This document shows, piece by piece, positions 45,329 to 53,509 of a stretch of DNA of 64,000 nt; within the stretch, counting starts at the first letter, position 1; each line of letters starts with the position of its first letter. The notes under the pieces are model-generated. The model did no database searches. It was given only the letters and a program-made list of their open reading frames with translations, and was not told the DNA's origin. Position numbers and translations under genes: made by a program. Location: contig NZ_JAFBBP010000001.1 of the NCBI RefSeq assembly GCF_016907275.1, positions 4,702,001-4,766,000 on the forward strand. Direction: 5' to 3'. This stretch comes from Micromonospora luteifusca. GTDB taxonomy: Bacteria; Actinomycetota; Actinomycetes; Mycobacteriales; Micromonosporaceae.

Positions 45329-45359
45329 TGGCGTGACCCCGCCCGGCGGGACCACGCCA
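45329..45359. promoter_or_regulatory. 31-bp palindrome in the divergent promoter of the peptide and regulator genes
   Basis: The 15-base arms TGGCGTGACCCCGCC (45329-45343) and GGCGGGACCACGCCA (45345-45359) pair at 13 of 15 positions around one base. It lies between the divergent starts (45205 and 45435). A LuxR-type dimer operator is the natural guess. Confidence 0.6.
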
Positions 45360-45434
45360 GTTGCTCGGCCGGGTCCACGAAAACGATCAGTGCCCGGCAG
45401 AATGGCGGGCGTTGGTCCTACTCGGGGAGGGGCT

Positions 45435-46406
45435 ATGTTCGATTTGCTCGGGTTGTCCGCGCAGCACGAGAGTGTCTACCGCGCCATGTTGCAGCGTCCT
45501 GATCTGAACATCGCCGGGCTCTCTGCTCACCTCGGTGTGGAGCCCGGGGAGGTGCATGCGGCACTGGACGTGCTGGCCGACCTCGCGCTCATCCGGCTCG
45601 ACCCGGAGGGTGATCACGCTCGACCGGTGCGCCCGCAGGCCGGGCTGACGGCGCTTCTGACCAAGGTGGAGGCGGAGGTCGCGGTCCGGCAGAAACACGT
45701 CGAGGCGACCAAGGCCGCCATCGCCGCCATCGCGGCCGCCCACGACGACTACCACCAGGGGGCGGAAGGCCGGGTGCTCGAAGGAATCGACAGCGTACGA
45801 GACCGGCTGGCCGAGTTGGCCCACACCGCACGCGCCGAATGCCTCTCCTTCAACACCGGCGGCGCGCAGAGCCCGGACACCTTGGAGGCCGAGGCGCCGC
45901 TTGACCAGCAGGCGTTGCAACGCGGTGTCCAGATCCGCAACGTGTATCAGGACAGCTTCCGCAACGACCCCGGCACCCTCGCGCACGCCCGCTGGTTGGC
46001 GGGGCTCGGAGGGCAGTCACGCACCACGCCGACGCTGCCGATGCGCCTGGTCATCGTTGATCGGGGCATCGCACTCGTGCCCATCGATCCGACCAACCCG
46101 CGGCGAGGTGCACTGGAACTGCACAGCCACGGGATCGTCGCCGGGCTGATCGCCCTCTTCGAGCAGGTGTGGCAGACCGCAACCCCGTTCGACGGCCAGG
46201 TGACGGCCGACGCGCAGGGTCTCACCCGGCAGGAACGCGAGCTGCTGCGGCTGCTCGCCGCCGGGCACACCGACGAGTCGGCGGCGCGCAAGCTCGCGAT
46301 CTCCCTGCGCAGTGTGCAGCGCATGATGACGTCCCTGACCGAGCGGCTGGGCGCCGCCAGCCGATTCCAGGCCGGCGTGCAGGCGGCCAGTCACGGCTGG
46401 GTATGA
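45435..46406 (+). CDS. TrmB/LuxR-type transcriptional regulator
   Basis: A 323-aa regulator. The N-terminal winged helix (LSAQHESVYRAMLQRPDLNIAGLSAHLGVEPGEVHAALDVLADLALI) is TrmB-like. A central helical and alpha/beta region follows, with a conserved-looking LSFNTGGAQSP segment that may bind a ligand. The C-terminal 60 residues are a LuxR-type helix-turn-helix (LTRQERELLRLLAAGHTDESAARKLAISLRSVQRMMTSLTERLGA). ATG 45435 follows ggggaggggct; the open frame upstream is not used. It is divergent from the GFGWG peptide gene with a palindrome between, and is followed on the same strand by an MFS transporter. It may sense the peptide, but this is unproven. Confidence 0.82.
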   Translation: MFDLLGLSAQHESVYRAMLQRPDLNIAGLSAHLGVEPGEVHAALDVLADLALIRLDPEGDHARPVRPQAGLTALLTKVEAEVAVRQKHVEATKAAIAAIAAAHDDYHQGAEGRVLEGIDSVRDRLAELAHTARAECLSFNTGGAQSPDTLEAEAPLDQQALQRGVQIRNVYQDSFRNDPGTLAHARWLAGLGGQSRTTPTLPMRLVIVDRGIALVPIDPTNPRRGALELHSHGIVAGLIALFEQVWQTATPFDGQVTADAQGLTRQERELLRLLAAGHTDESAARKLAISLRSVQRMMTSLTERLGAASRFQAGVQAASHGWV

Positions 46407-46560
46407 GGAAGAGACCGCGTGGCCGACCCAGCCCGATGAGGTGGAAGCCGCGGCGGCGAGGCCCGAGAAACGGGCAACGGATCGGTTGACGGCAAAACCG
46501 GTCTTCGCTGGTCGGCGCGGGTGCGCGAGGATGGGGCCACCCCTTTGGACAGGAGCGCCG

Positions 46561-47964
46561 ATGGCCACCGACCTGACCGCGCCGCGCACGGCAGCCAGCC
46601 CCGATGTCACGGCGATCCAGCGGCGTACCCTGCGGCTGCTCTTCACCACCCAGATCATCGGTGGCGTCGGCGTGACCATCGGCATCGCCGTGGGTGCGCT
46701 GCTCGCGGCACGCATCGCCGGCACCGCGGCGGCCGGTGTCGCGCAGAGTGCCGGGGTGGTCGGTGCGGCGCTGCTCGCCGTCCCGGTCACCTGGATCATG
46801 GCGCGGCACGGTCGCCGGCCGGGCCTGGTGCTGGCGTACGCGGTCGGCGCCGTCGGCGGCGTGCTGGTGGTGCTGGCCGCGGCCACCCGCTGGGTGCCGC
46901 TGCTCTTCCTCGGCATGCTGCTCTTCGGCGGGGGCACCGCCGCGAACCTGCAGGCCCGCTACACGGCGGTGGACCTCGCCGAGCCGGCCCGACGAGGGCG
47001 GCAGCTCTCCCTGATCGTCTGGGCCACCACCATCGGTGCGGTGGCCGCGCCGAACTTCGCCGCGTTGGCCGACCGGGTCACCACCGGCTGGGGGCTGCCT
47101 CCGCTGGCCGGTCCGTTCGCGTTCAGCGCGGTGGCGTTCGTGCTGGCTGCCGTCGTACTCCTGGGGTTGCTCCGGCCCGACCCGCTGCTCACCGCGCGGC
47201 GGCTCGCGGCGGCCGGGGCGCCCGTTGCCAACCTGCCGCCGGCCGCCGATACGACGTCGACCGCCGTGGCGGCCGAGGCGCCGGCGGGCGGTGGCCCGGC
47301 CGTTGGTGGTGCGGTGCCGGCAGCCGCGCCGGTCGAGGTGCGCGCGCCGCGCGGCGCCGGGATGCGTGCGGCCTGGTCTGTGGTACGCGGACAGCCCGCC
47401 GCTCGACTCGGCATCGCCGCCGTGGCCGTGGGTCACCTGGTGATGGTGGCGGTGATGGCGATGACCCCGGTCCGGCTCGGTGAGTCGCACGCCGACGCCG
47501 ACGTGCTGCGGCTGGTCGGCATCGTGCTGAGCCTGCACATCGCCGGCATGTACGCGTTCTCGCCGGTGGTCGGTTGGCTCACCGACCGCCTCGGTCGGCG
47601 GGCGGTGATCCTCGGTGGGGTCGGGCTGCTGCTGGCCGCCTGCGCGGTCGCCGGCACCGCCGGGCACCACACACCCCGGCTCTCGGTGGGTCTGGTCCTG
47701 CTCGGGCTGGGTTGGTCGGGGACGATGGTGGCCGGCTCGACACTGCTGTCCGAGTCGGTGCCGGCCGGTGTGCGGCCGAGCGTCCAGGGGCTGTCCGACC
47801 TGATCATGGGACTGGCCGGGACCGGTGCCGCCATGGTCAGCGGGTTTGTCATGCAGTTCGCCGGTTATCCCGTGCTCACCCTGCTCGCGGCGGTCGCGGC
47901 GGTGCCCCTGGTGGCGCTAGCGTTGCGCCCGGTGCCGACCGGGGCACCGGACGAGGAGGGCTGA
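46561..47964 (+). CDS. MFS transporter
   Basis: A 467-aa membrane protein with about 12 helices, an MFS motif after helix 2 (ARHGRRPGLVLAYAVG) and a second after the central loop (GWLTDRLGRRAVILGG). The central loop (about residues 205-260) is long and Ala/Pro-rich. ATG 46561 is preceded by caggagcgccg; the open frame extends upstream to 46441 without protein-like sequence. The substrate is unknown. It follows the TrmB/LuxR regulator by 154 nt on the same strand and could export a compound controlled by it, although it also directly precedes the DUF3046-recA backbone. Confidence 0.85.
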   Translation: MATDLTAPRTAASPDVTAIQRRTLRLLFTTQIIGGVGVTIGIAVGALLAARIAGTAAAGVAQSAGVVGAALLAVPVTWIMARHGRRPGLVLAYAVGAVGGVLVVLAAATRWVPLLFLGMLLFGGGTAANLQARYTAVDLAEPARRGRQLSLIVWATTIGAVAAPNFAALADRVTTGWGLPPLAGPFAFSAVAFVLAAVVLLGLLRPDPLLTARRLAAAGAPVANLPPAADTTSTAVAAEAPAGGGPAVGGAVPAAAPVEVRAPRGAGMRAAWSVVRGQPAARLGIAAVAVGHLVMVAVMAMTPVRLGESHADADVLRLVGIVLSLHIAGMYAFSPVVGWLTDRLGRRAVILGGVGLLLAACAVAGTAGHHTPRLSVGLVLLGLGWSGTMVAGSTLLSESVPAGVRPSVQGLSDLIMGLAGTGAAMVSGFVMQFAGYPVLTLLAAVAAVPLVALALRPVPTGAPDEEG

Positions 47965-47969
47965 TCACT

Positions 47970-48170
47970 GTGCGGCTGACCGATTTCTGGACGCGCCTGG
48001 ACGAGGCGTTCGGGCCCGGCTACGCGGCCAGCATCGCCCGCGATCAGGTGCTGTCGCAGCTGGGCGGACGGACCATCGAGCAGGCACTGGCGTCGGGGGA
48101 GCAGACGCATGTGGTGTGGCGGGCGGTCTGTGCCGCGTACCCCGACCGGGTGCCCGCTCGACTACGCTGA
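47970..48170 (+). CDS. DUF3046 protein
   Basis: A 66-aa protein matching DUF3046: RLTDFWTRLDEAFGPGYAASIARDQVLSQLGGRTIEQALASGEQTHVVWRAVCAAYPDRVPARLR-type sequence, with its hallmark DFWxRLxxxFG start. Family members sit immediately upstream of recA in Actinobacteria (Rv2738c in M. tuberculosis). The function is unknown; the sequence is helical and basic. GTG 47970 follows gaggagggctgatcact, and the gene lies five bases after the MFS stop. Confidence 0.85.
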   Translation: MRLTDFWTRLDEAFGPGYAASIARDQVLSQLGGRTIEQALASGEQTHVVWRAVCAAYPDRVPARLR

Positions 48171-48207
48171 GCAGCCTTTTCGTCGCTTCCGCGTGTCGCT
48201 TGCCGAG

Positions 48208-48223
48208 TCGTACACCTGTTCGG
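48208..48223. promoter_or_regulatory. LexA-type SOS box upstream of recA
   Basis: TCGTACacctGTTCGG matches ten of the twelve fixed positions of the Gram-positive SOS box TCGAAC-N4-GTTCGA. It lies next to TATTGT (48225-48230), a possible -10 element, 131 nt before the usual recA ATG. LexA repression of recA is well established in this group. Confidence 0.7.
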
Positions 48224-48294
48224 CTATTGTCCACAGCGGGGTGCTCGTCCACAGCTCGCGGCCCGTCGGCTGGTTTTCTGTCGGACCCAGCGCC

Positions 48295-48300
48295 TAGCGT
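48295..48300 (+). promoter_or_regulatory. Second -10 candidate, upstream of GTG 48307
   Basis: TAGCGT stands exactly six bases before an in-frame GTG at 48307. If used, it would yield a leaderless recA message and a RecA with 16 extra N-terminal residues. Confidence 0.35.
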
Positions 48301-48354
48301 GTCCGCGTGACGCGAAGCTCAGCAAAGACGCCGGCGAAGGCAGGGGTGGCAACC

Positions 48355-49401
48355 ATGGCAGCAGGGCCTGACCGGGAGAAGGCACTCGACCTTGCTCTCG
48401 CTCAGATTGACAAGCAATTCGGCAAGGGCTCGGTGATGCGACTGGGTGACCGGCCGGTCATCCAGACCGCCATCATTCCGACCGGCTCCATCGCCCTTGA
48501 CGTGGCGCTGGGCATTGGCGGGCTGCCGCGCGGCCGGGTGGTCGAGATCTACGGTCCCGAGTCCAGCGGTAAGACCACGGTGGCACTGCACGCGGTGGCC
48601 AACGCCCAGCGCAACGGCGGCATCGCCGCCTTCATCGACGCCGAGCACGCGCTCGACCCGGAGTACGCGAAGGCCCTCGGCGTCGACACCGACGCGATGC
48701 TGGTCTCGCAGCCGGACACCGGCGAGCAGGCGCTGGAGATCGCGGACATGCTGATCCGCTCCGGCGCTCTGGACATCATCGTGATCGACTCGGTGGCGGC
48801 CCTGGTGCCGCGCGCCGAGATCGAGGGCGAGATGGGCGACAGCCACGTGGGCCTCCAGGCCCGGCTGATGAGCCAGGCCCTCCGGAAGATCACCGGTGTG
48901 CTCAGCAACACCGGCACCACGGCGATCTTCATCAACCAGCTGCGGGAAAAGATCGGCGTCATGTTCGGCAGCCCGGAGACCACGACCGGTGGTCGGGCGC
49001 TGAAGTTCTACGCCTCGGTCCGGCTCGACGTGCGACGCATCGAGAGCCTCAAGGACGGCACCGACGTGGTCGGTAACCGCACCCGGGTCAAGGTCGTGAA
49101 GAACAAGGTCGCCGCGCCGTTCAAGCAGGCCGAGTTCGACATCATGTACGGCAAGGGCATCTCGCGTGAGGGCTCGCTGATCGACGTCGGCGTGGAGCAG
49201 GCGATCATCCGCAAGTCCGGCGCCTGGTACACGTACGACGGTGACCAGCTCGGCCAGGGCAAGGAGAAGGCCCGGGAGTTCCTGAAGGAAAACCCGGACG
49301 TGGCCGCCGAGATCGAGAAGAAGATCCTGGAGAAGCTCGGCGTCGGGGTCGGCGCGAGTGACGCCGCCGGTGGCCCGGAGCTGCCGCCGGTCGACTTCTG
49401 A
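48355..49401 (+). CDS. recA: Recombinase RecA
   Basis: A 348-aa DNA strand-exchange ATPase and SOS co-protease. Walker A is GPESSGKTT, the conserved VVEIYGPES segment precedes it, the Walker B-type segment is [12 protein letters not shown], and the L2 loop region [35 protein letters not shown] is intact. No intein is present, unlike in M. tuberculosis. ATG 48355 starts [15 protein letters not shown], the usual start in this group, behind aggggtggcaacc. The frame is open from GTG 48307, which could be a leaderless alternative. A LexA-type box lies upstream. recX follows after 14 nt. Confidence 0.97.
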   Translation: MAAGPDREKALDLALAQIDKQFGKGSVMRLGDRPVIQTAIIPTGSIALDVALGIGGLPRGRVVEIYGPESSGKTTVALHAVANAQRNGGIAAFIDAEHALDPEYAKALGVDTDAMLVSQPDTGEQALEIADMLIRSGALDIIVIDSVAALVPRAEIEGEMGDSHVGLQARLMSQALRKITGVLSNTGTTAIFINQLREKIGVMFGSPETTTGGRALKFYASVRLDVRRIESLKDGTDVVGNRTRVKVVKNKVAAPFKQAEFDIMYGKGISREGSLIDVGVEQAIIRKSGAWYTYDGDQLGQGKEKAREFLKENPDVAAEIEKKILEKLGVGVGASDAAGGPELPPVDF

Positions 49402-49415
49402 CCGGTCGCTGACCC

Positions 49416-50114
49416 ATGGCAGGACGACGCGCTCGTACGGGGCGAGGCTGGGATGCCAGTCCGCCCCGTACGGGCGACGCCAACGAGCCGCCTCGCCCTC
49501 GGCGGGGCAGCCGGGGTCGGTCCGCGGAGGCCGACGCCGTCGAGTCCCCGGCACCGCCTCGTGATGAGTCGGAGGTCGCCCGCGAGATCTGCCTGCGCCA
49601 GCTCGCCGTCCGGCCACGCACCCGGGCCGAGCTGGCCGGGGCATTGGCCAAACGGGGCATCTCCGAGGAGGTGTCGGCCGAGGTGCTCGACCGGTATGAC
49701 GAGGTCGGCATCATCGACGACGCGGCGTTCGCCCGGGCCTGGGTGTCCAGCCGGCACGCGGGGCGTGGCCTGGCTCGCCGGGCGCTCGCCAACGAGCTGC
49801 GCCGCAAGGGCGTGGATGGCGAGGTTGCCACCGAGGCACTGGGTGAGCTGGACGAAGAGACCGAGGCGGACACCGCCCGTGGCCTCGTGGAGCGCAAACT
49901 CCGCACTGCCCGAGGTGAGCCTGACGCGATCTTCCGGCGGCTGGTGGGCATGCTGGCCCGCAAGGGTTATCCACCCGGCGTGGCGATCCGGGCCGTGAAG
50001 GACGCGCTGGCCGCGCAGAGCGCCGAGGCCGCCGAGTTCGCGGAGCAGATAGACGCCGACGCGCTCGCCGACGCCGAGGGCGAGTTGGACCGCGACAACC
50101 GTTCGCCGGGGTGA
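49416..50114 (+). CDS. recX: Recombination regulator RecX
   Basis: A 232-aa inhibitor and modulator of RecA filaments. The three-helix repeat modules are recognisable (AREICLRQLAVRPRTRAELAGALAKRGI; VGIIDDAAFARAWVSSRHAGRGLARRALANELRRKGV; RKLRTARGEPDAIFRRLVGMLARKGYPPGVAIRAVKDAL). The first 50 residues are a disordered, Arg/Pro-rich extension. ATG 49416 lies 14 nt after the recA stop, so both are co-expressed in the SOS response. An acidic tail closes the protein. Confidence 0.94.
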   Translation: MAGRRARTGRGWDASPPRTGDANEPPRPRRGSRGRSAEADAVESPAPPRDESEVAREICLRQLAVRPRTRAELAGALAKRGISEEVSAEVLDRYDEVGIIDDAAFARAWVSSRHAGRGLARRALANELRRKGVDGEVATEALGELDEETEADTARGLVERKLRTARGEPDAIFRRLVGMLARKGYPPGVAIRAVKDALAAQSAEAAEFAEQIDADALADAEGELDRDNRSPG

Positions 50115-50659
50115 GCGGCCCCGCTGCGGGTGTGGGTGGGGGTGCGGGCGCTGGGTGGGGCACGTTCGTGGGCGCTGGGGTCGTGGTTGTCACAAAGTCG
50201 GCTCTGCGGATGGTGTCGTCGTCGCTGAACAGGTACGACATCCTGATCCGGGCCGTCAGCTCGCCGTCTTTGTCCACCGGTGTCCGGCACGGCATCAGCA
50301 TTGGGTGACTGTTCAACTTCGCTCCGTTCGGGGGGTTTGATCATGAGTCCTTGACCAGAGCACCCCCGGCGACCTAGCCTCGCCATACAGGCTCACATTG
50401 CCCGACCAGCGCAGGCTAAGCGCACAACATAGATCTCGTAACAGAACAGCATCACTTTGGCCGACTCCCGGCCTTTGGCGGCAGATCCGGACAGGCCGGT
50501 CCGGAACGCCGCGACAACTGCACCCGGTCGCCGACGCTGCCTGCGGGCACCGCCGGCGGAGAGAGCTACCCAAGGCCAGCCGCTCCGGTCGGGCGTCCAC
50601 AGCCGCAGGAGTGTGCCCTCGGCACGGTCGCTGCGGTCTCGACGTTAGGGGAGGCGGCC
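50115..50659. other. 545-nt stretch without a convincing gene, upstream of rny
   Basis: Short open frames exist on both strands but show no protein-like composition. The middle (about 50280-50460) is less GC-rich than the flanks. A strong two-tier hairpin lies at 50478-50512. The stretch probably holds the rny promoter and leader; a small RNA gene is possible. Nothing else is recognised. Confidence 0.6.
50478..50512. ncRNA. Two-tier hairpin in the recX-rny spacer, possible structured RNA
   Basis: GCGGC (50478-50482) pairs with GCCGC (50508-50512), and inside it TCCGGAC (50486-50492) pairs perfectly with GTCCGGA (50499-50505) around a six-base loop. Only small internal bulges separate the two stems. 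It lies about 150 nt before the leader ORF of rny. It is not matched to any RNA family I can name. Confidence 0.35.
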
Positions 50660-50713
50660 ATGGCGGGGCGGCGGCACAGGTTCACCGGTAGACCCGACGG
50701 GGTCCCGGCATGA
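50660..50713 (+). CDS. Leader ORF of 17 codons overlapping the rny start
   Basis: ATG 50660 has a strong ribosome site (taggggaggcggcc), better than that of rny itself. It encodes MAGRRHRFTGRPDGVPA and stops at TGA 50711-50713, overlapping the rny ATG at 50710 (ATGA). Ribosomes finishing the leader could reinitiate on rny, making rny translation depend on it. The peptide is very basic. Unrecognised by normal gene finders; expression is inferred from the site and overlap only. Confidence 0.5.
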   Translation: MAGRRHRFTGRPDGVPA

Positions 50714-52476
50714 ACGCCTTCGACGTCGTGCTCCTCGCGGCCGTCCTCGTCCTCGCCGTGGTGGTGATCGGGGCCGTGCTGGTCGGCATCCGGACGCTGC
50801 GCCGGGTGGGCGCCGCGCCGGCTCCGGAGGATCCCGCCTTCATCGCCGAGAAGGACCGTCAGGAGCAGTCCCTGGCCGCCCTTCGCAACGCGGCCGACGA
50901 GGCGAACAGCACGATCGACGTGGCGAAGTCCGCGGCGGCGGCAGCCCGTACCGAGGCGGCGGCGGCGAAGGCCGAGGCGAAGGCCGCCCGCGCCGAGGCG
51001 CGCCGGGTGCTCGACGACGCCCGCGCCGAGGCGGACACCGTCCTGGAGCGGGCCCACAACCAGGCCGAGGCGGACGCTGAGCAGTTGCGGATGACGGCCC
51101 GGCGCAGCGGCGAGCGGGAGGTCGCGGTGCTCGCCGCCACCACCCGGGAGCAGGCTGCGGAGGTGGAGCGTCGGGCGGCCCGGATGGACGAGCGGGAGCG
51201 GATGCACACCGAGGAGGTGGAGCGGTTCGCCGAGCGGGAGCGGCAGCTCACCGAGGCACGTGCGGCTCTCGCGGCCCGGGAGTCCGCGCTCGCCCAGCGG
51301 GAGGCCGAGCTCACCGAGTCGGAGGAGCTGCGTCGCCGGGAGTTGGAGCGGGTCGCCGGGCTCACCGCCGACGCGGCGAGGCTGGAGTTGATCGAGGCGA
51401 TCGAGACGTCCGCCAAGCGGGAGGCGGCGCTGCTGGTGCGCGACATCGAGTCCGACGCGCGCAGCACCGCCGAGCAGCGGGCACGACACATCGTGGTGGA
51501 CGCGATCCAGCGGGTCGCCAGCGAGCAGACCGCAGAGAGCGTGGTCAGCGTCCTGCACCTGCCCGGCGACGAGATGAAGGGGCGGATCATCGGCCGGGAG
51601 GGTCGCAACATCCGCGCCTTCGAGTCGGTGACGGGCGTCAACCTGATCATTGACGACACCCCCGAGGCGGTGCTGCTCTCCTGCTTCGACCCGGTCCGCC
51701 GTGAGGTGGGCCGGCTGACCCTGGAGAAGCTGGTCCTGGACGGGCGGATCCACCCGCACCGGATCGAGGAGGTCTACGACCTGGCCCGGCAGGAGGTGGA
51801 GGAGCTCTGCCTCCGCGCCGCCGAGGACGCTCTGGTCGAGGTCGGCATCACCGAGATCCACCCGGAGCTGGTGACCCTGCTCGGCCGCCTGCGCTACCGC
51901 ACCTCGTACGGGCAGAACGTGCTCAAGCACCTGGTCGAGACCGCGCACATCGCCGGCATCATGGCCGCCGAGCTGCGGCTGGACGTGCCCATCATCAAGC
52001 GGTCGGCGTTCCTGCACGACATCGGCAAGGCGCTCACCCACGAGGTGGAGGGCAGCCACGCCATCATCGGCGCGGACCTGGCCCGCAAGTACGGCGAGCA
52101 CGAGGACGTGGTGCACGCGATCGAGGCGCACCACAACGAGGTGCCGCCGCAGACCATCGAGGCCGTGCTCACCCAGGCCTCCGACGCCTGCTCCGGCGGT
52201 CGGCCGGGCGCGCGTCGGGAGAGCCTTGAGGCGTACGTCAAGCGCCTGGAGCGGATCGAGGAGATCGCCGCCAGCAAGCTCGGCGTGGACAAGGTCTTCG
52301 CCATGCAGGCCGGTCGGGAGATCCGGGTGATGGTCAAGCCGGACGACGTGGACGACATCGGGGCGGCGGTGCTGGCCCGGGACGTGGCCAAGCAGATCGA
52401 GGAGGAGCTGACCTATCCGGGTCAGATCCGGGTCACCGTGGTCCGCGAGTCCCGCGTCACCGAGATCGCCCGTTAG
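50710..52476 (+). CDS. rny: Ribonuclease Y
   Basis: A 588-aa membrane-anchored endoribonuclease. One N-terminal helix (VVLLAAVLVLAVVVIGAVLVG) is followed by a coiled coil to about residue 250, a KH domain with the GREG loop near 294-297 (GRIIGREGRNIRAFE), and an HD domain with the metal-binding HD pair near H436-D437 (FLHDIGKALTHE). It starts mRNA decay at the membrane, complementing RNase J encoded at 1-2.7 kb. The ATG at 50710 overlaps the stop of a 17-codon leader ORF. A perfect terminator hairpin follows. Confidence 0.94.
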   Translation: MNAFDVVLLAAVLVLAVVVIGAVLVGIRTLRRVGAAPAPEDPAFIAEKDRQEQSLAALRNAADEANSTIDVAKSAAAAARTEAAAAKAEAKAARAEARRVLDDARAEADTVLERAHNQAEADAEQLRMTARRSGEREVAVLAATTREQAAEVERRAARMDERERMHTEEVERFAERERQLTEARAALAARESALAQREAELTESEELRRRELERVAGLTADAARLELIEAIETSAKREAALLVRDIESDARSTAEQRARHIVVDAIQRVASEQTAESVVSVLHLPGDEMKGRIIGREGRNIRAFESVTGVNLIIDDTPEAVLLSCFDPVRREVGRLTLEKLVLDGRIHPHRIEEVYDLARQEVEELCLRAAEDALVEVGITEIHPELVTLLGRLRYRTSYGQNVLKHLVETAHIAGIMAAELRLDVPIIKRSAFLHDIGKALTHEVEGSHAIIGADLARKYGEHEDVVHAIEAHHNEVPPQTIEAVLTQASDACSGGRPGARRESLEAYVKRLERIEEIAASKLGVDKVFAMQAGREIRVMVKPDDVDDIGAAVLARDVAKQIEEELTYPGQIRVTVVRESRVTEIAR

Positions 52477-52487
52477 TCAGAACAGCG

Positions 52488-52520
52488 GAAGGGCCAGCCC
52501 GGACACCGGGCTGGCCCTTC
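52488..52520. terminator. Bidirectional terminator between rny and gluD
   Basis: A perfect 15-bp stem (GAAGGGCCAGCCCGG against CCGGGCTGGCCCTTC) closes the loop ACA and is followed by tctcctt. It lies 12 nt past the rny stop and 18 nt before the gluD stop. Confidence 0.9.
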
Positions 52521-52537
52521 TCCTTGCGAGCTGAGCG

Positions 52538-53509
52538 TCAGAAGCCCCCGCCGGCGCCCTCGGCCTGGGACATCAGTGCTGCGGGCGGCGGATTCTGTGC
52601 CGGGGTGCCCGCGGTCTTGCGGCCCGTGGCGAGCCGCCGCTGCACGTACTGGGCGAGCTTAGACAGCGAGTAGTTCACCACGATGAAGAGCACGGCGATC
52701 ACGACGTAGACCTGGATCGGGTTGCCCAGTGCGCCGATGACCTGCTTGCCGATGTTCAGGGTCTCCTCGTAGCTGATGATGAAACCCAGCGAGGTGTCCT
52801 TGAGCACCACGACCAGCTGGCTGATCAGTGCCGGCAGCATGATCCGGAAGGCCTGCGGCAGCAGGATCATCCGGGTGGTCTGTGCCGGGGAGAGCCCGAT
52901 GGCGGAGGCGGCCTCCGCCTGGCCGCCCGGCAGCCCCTCCATGCCGGAGCGGAGGATCTCGCCGATCACCACCGAGTTGTAGATGGTGAGGCCGATGACC
53001 AGATACCAGAGGTTGTCGAGGTAGAGGCCGAACTCGGGGAAGCCGCGGGCCACGAAGAAGATGGTGATCACGACGGGCAGGCCGCGGAAGACCTCGACGC
53101 ACACTCGAGTGATCGCCGACAGCAGCGCGCTCAGCCCGCGCAGCAGATACGCCACCGGCGTCGCCGCACCGGTGAACCGCCGTCGGATCAGGCTCTTGAG
53201 CTGGATCCGCAGCACGGCGAGCAGCGTGCCGATCGCCAGCGAGGAGACGACGGCCAGAGCCGCCGCGATCATGGTGTTCTTGAAGCCCAGGCCGATGCGA
53301 TCCCACACCTGGGAGAAGTTCTCGTTGGAGGGGTCGATCAACGGCCCCCACAGCTCCATCGAGAACTGGCCATTCTCGTCCAGGGGCCGGTAGATCAGGA
53401 AGTACGCCCCGACGAGCAGGACGAGACCGGCGACAACGCTGCTGATCAGCGTGATCCGCCGCTGACGCGGCCCGGGTACGTCGTAGAGGACGCTGGTCTG
53501 CTGACTCAT
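52538..53509 (-). CDS. gluD: Glutamate-type ABC transporter permease GluD
   Basis: A 323-aa inner-membrane permease of the polar amino-acid (HisM/GluD) class. The EAA-type loop is GLPGGQAEAASAIGLSPAQTTRMILLPQAFRIMLP. About six helices are visible plus N- and C-terminal extensions. Its ATG overlaps the gluC stop (ATGA). It is the last gene of gluABCD, the same gene set that lies next to recA-recX in Corynebacterium glutamicum. Confidence 0.9.
   Translation of the reverse strand: MSQQTSVLYDVPGPRQRRITLISSVVAGLVLLVGAYFLIYRPLDENGQFSMELWGPLIDPSNENFSQVWDRIGLGFKNTMIAAALAVVSSLAIGTLLAVLRIQLKSLIRRRFTGAATPVAYLLRGLSALLSAITRVCVEVFRGLPVVITIFFVARGFPEFGLYLDNLWYLVIGLTIYNSVVIGEILRSGMEGLPGGQAEAASAIGLSPAQTTRMILLPQAFRIMLPALISQLVVVLKDTSLGFIISYEETLNIGKQVIGALGNPIQVYVVIAVLFIVVNYSLSKLAQYVQRRLATGRKTAGTPAQNPPPAALMSQAEGAGGGF

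Noticed and set aside
48355-49401. An intein in recA, as in M. tuberculosis
   Set aside because: RecA is continuous with normal length (348 aa) and no intein motifs.
50313-50691. Open frames of 95-97 codons on both strands in the recX-rny gap
   Set aside because: Composition is Arg/Ser/Pro-rich with no ribosome-site support or recognisable motif; they also overlap the hairpin region.
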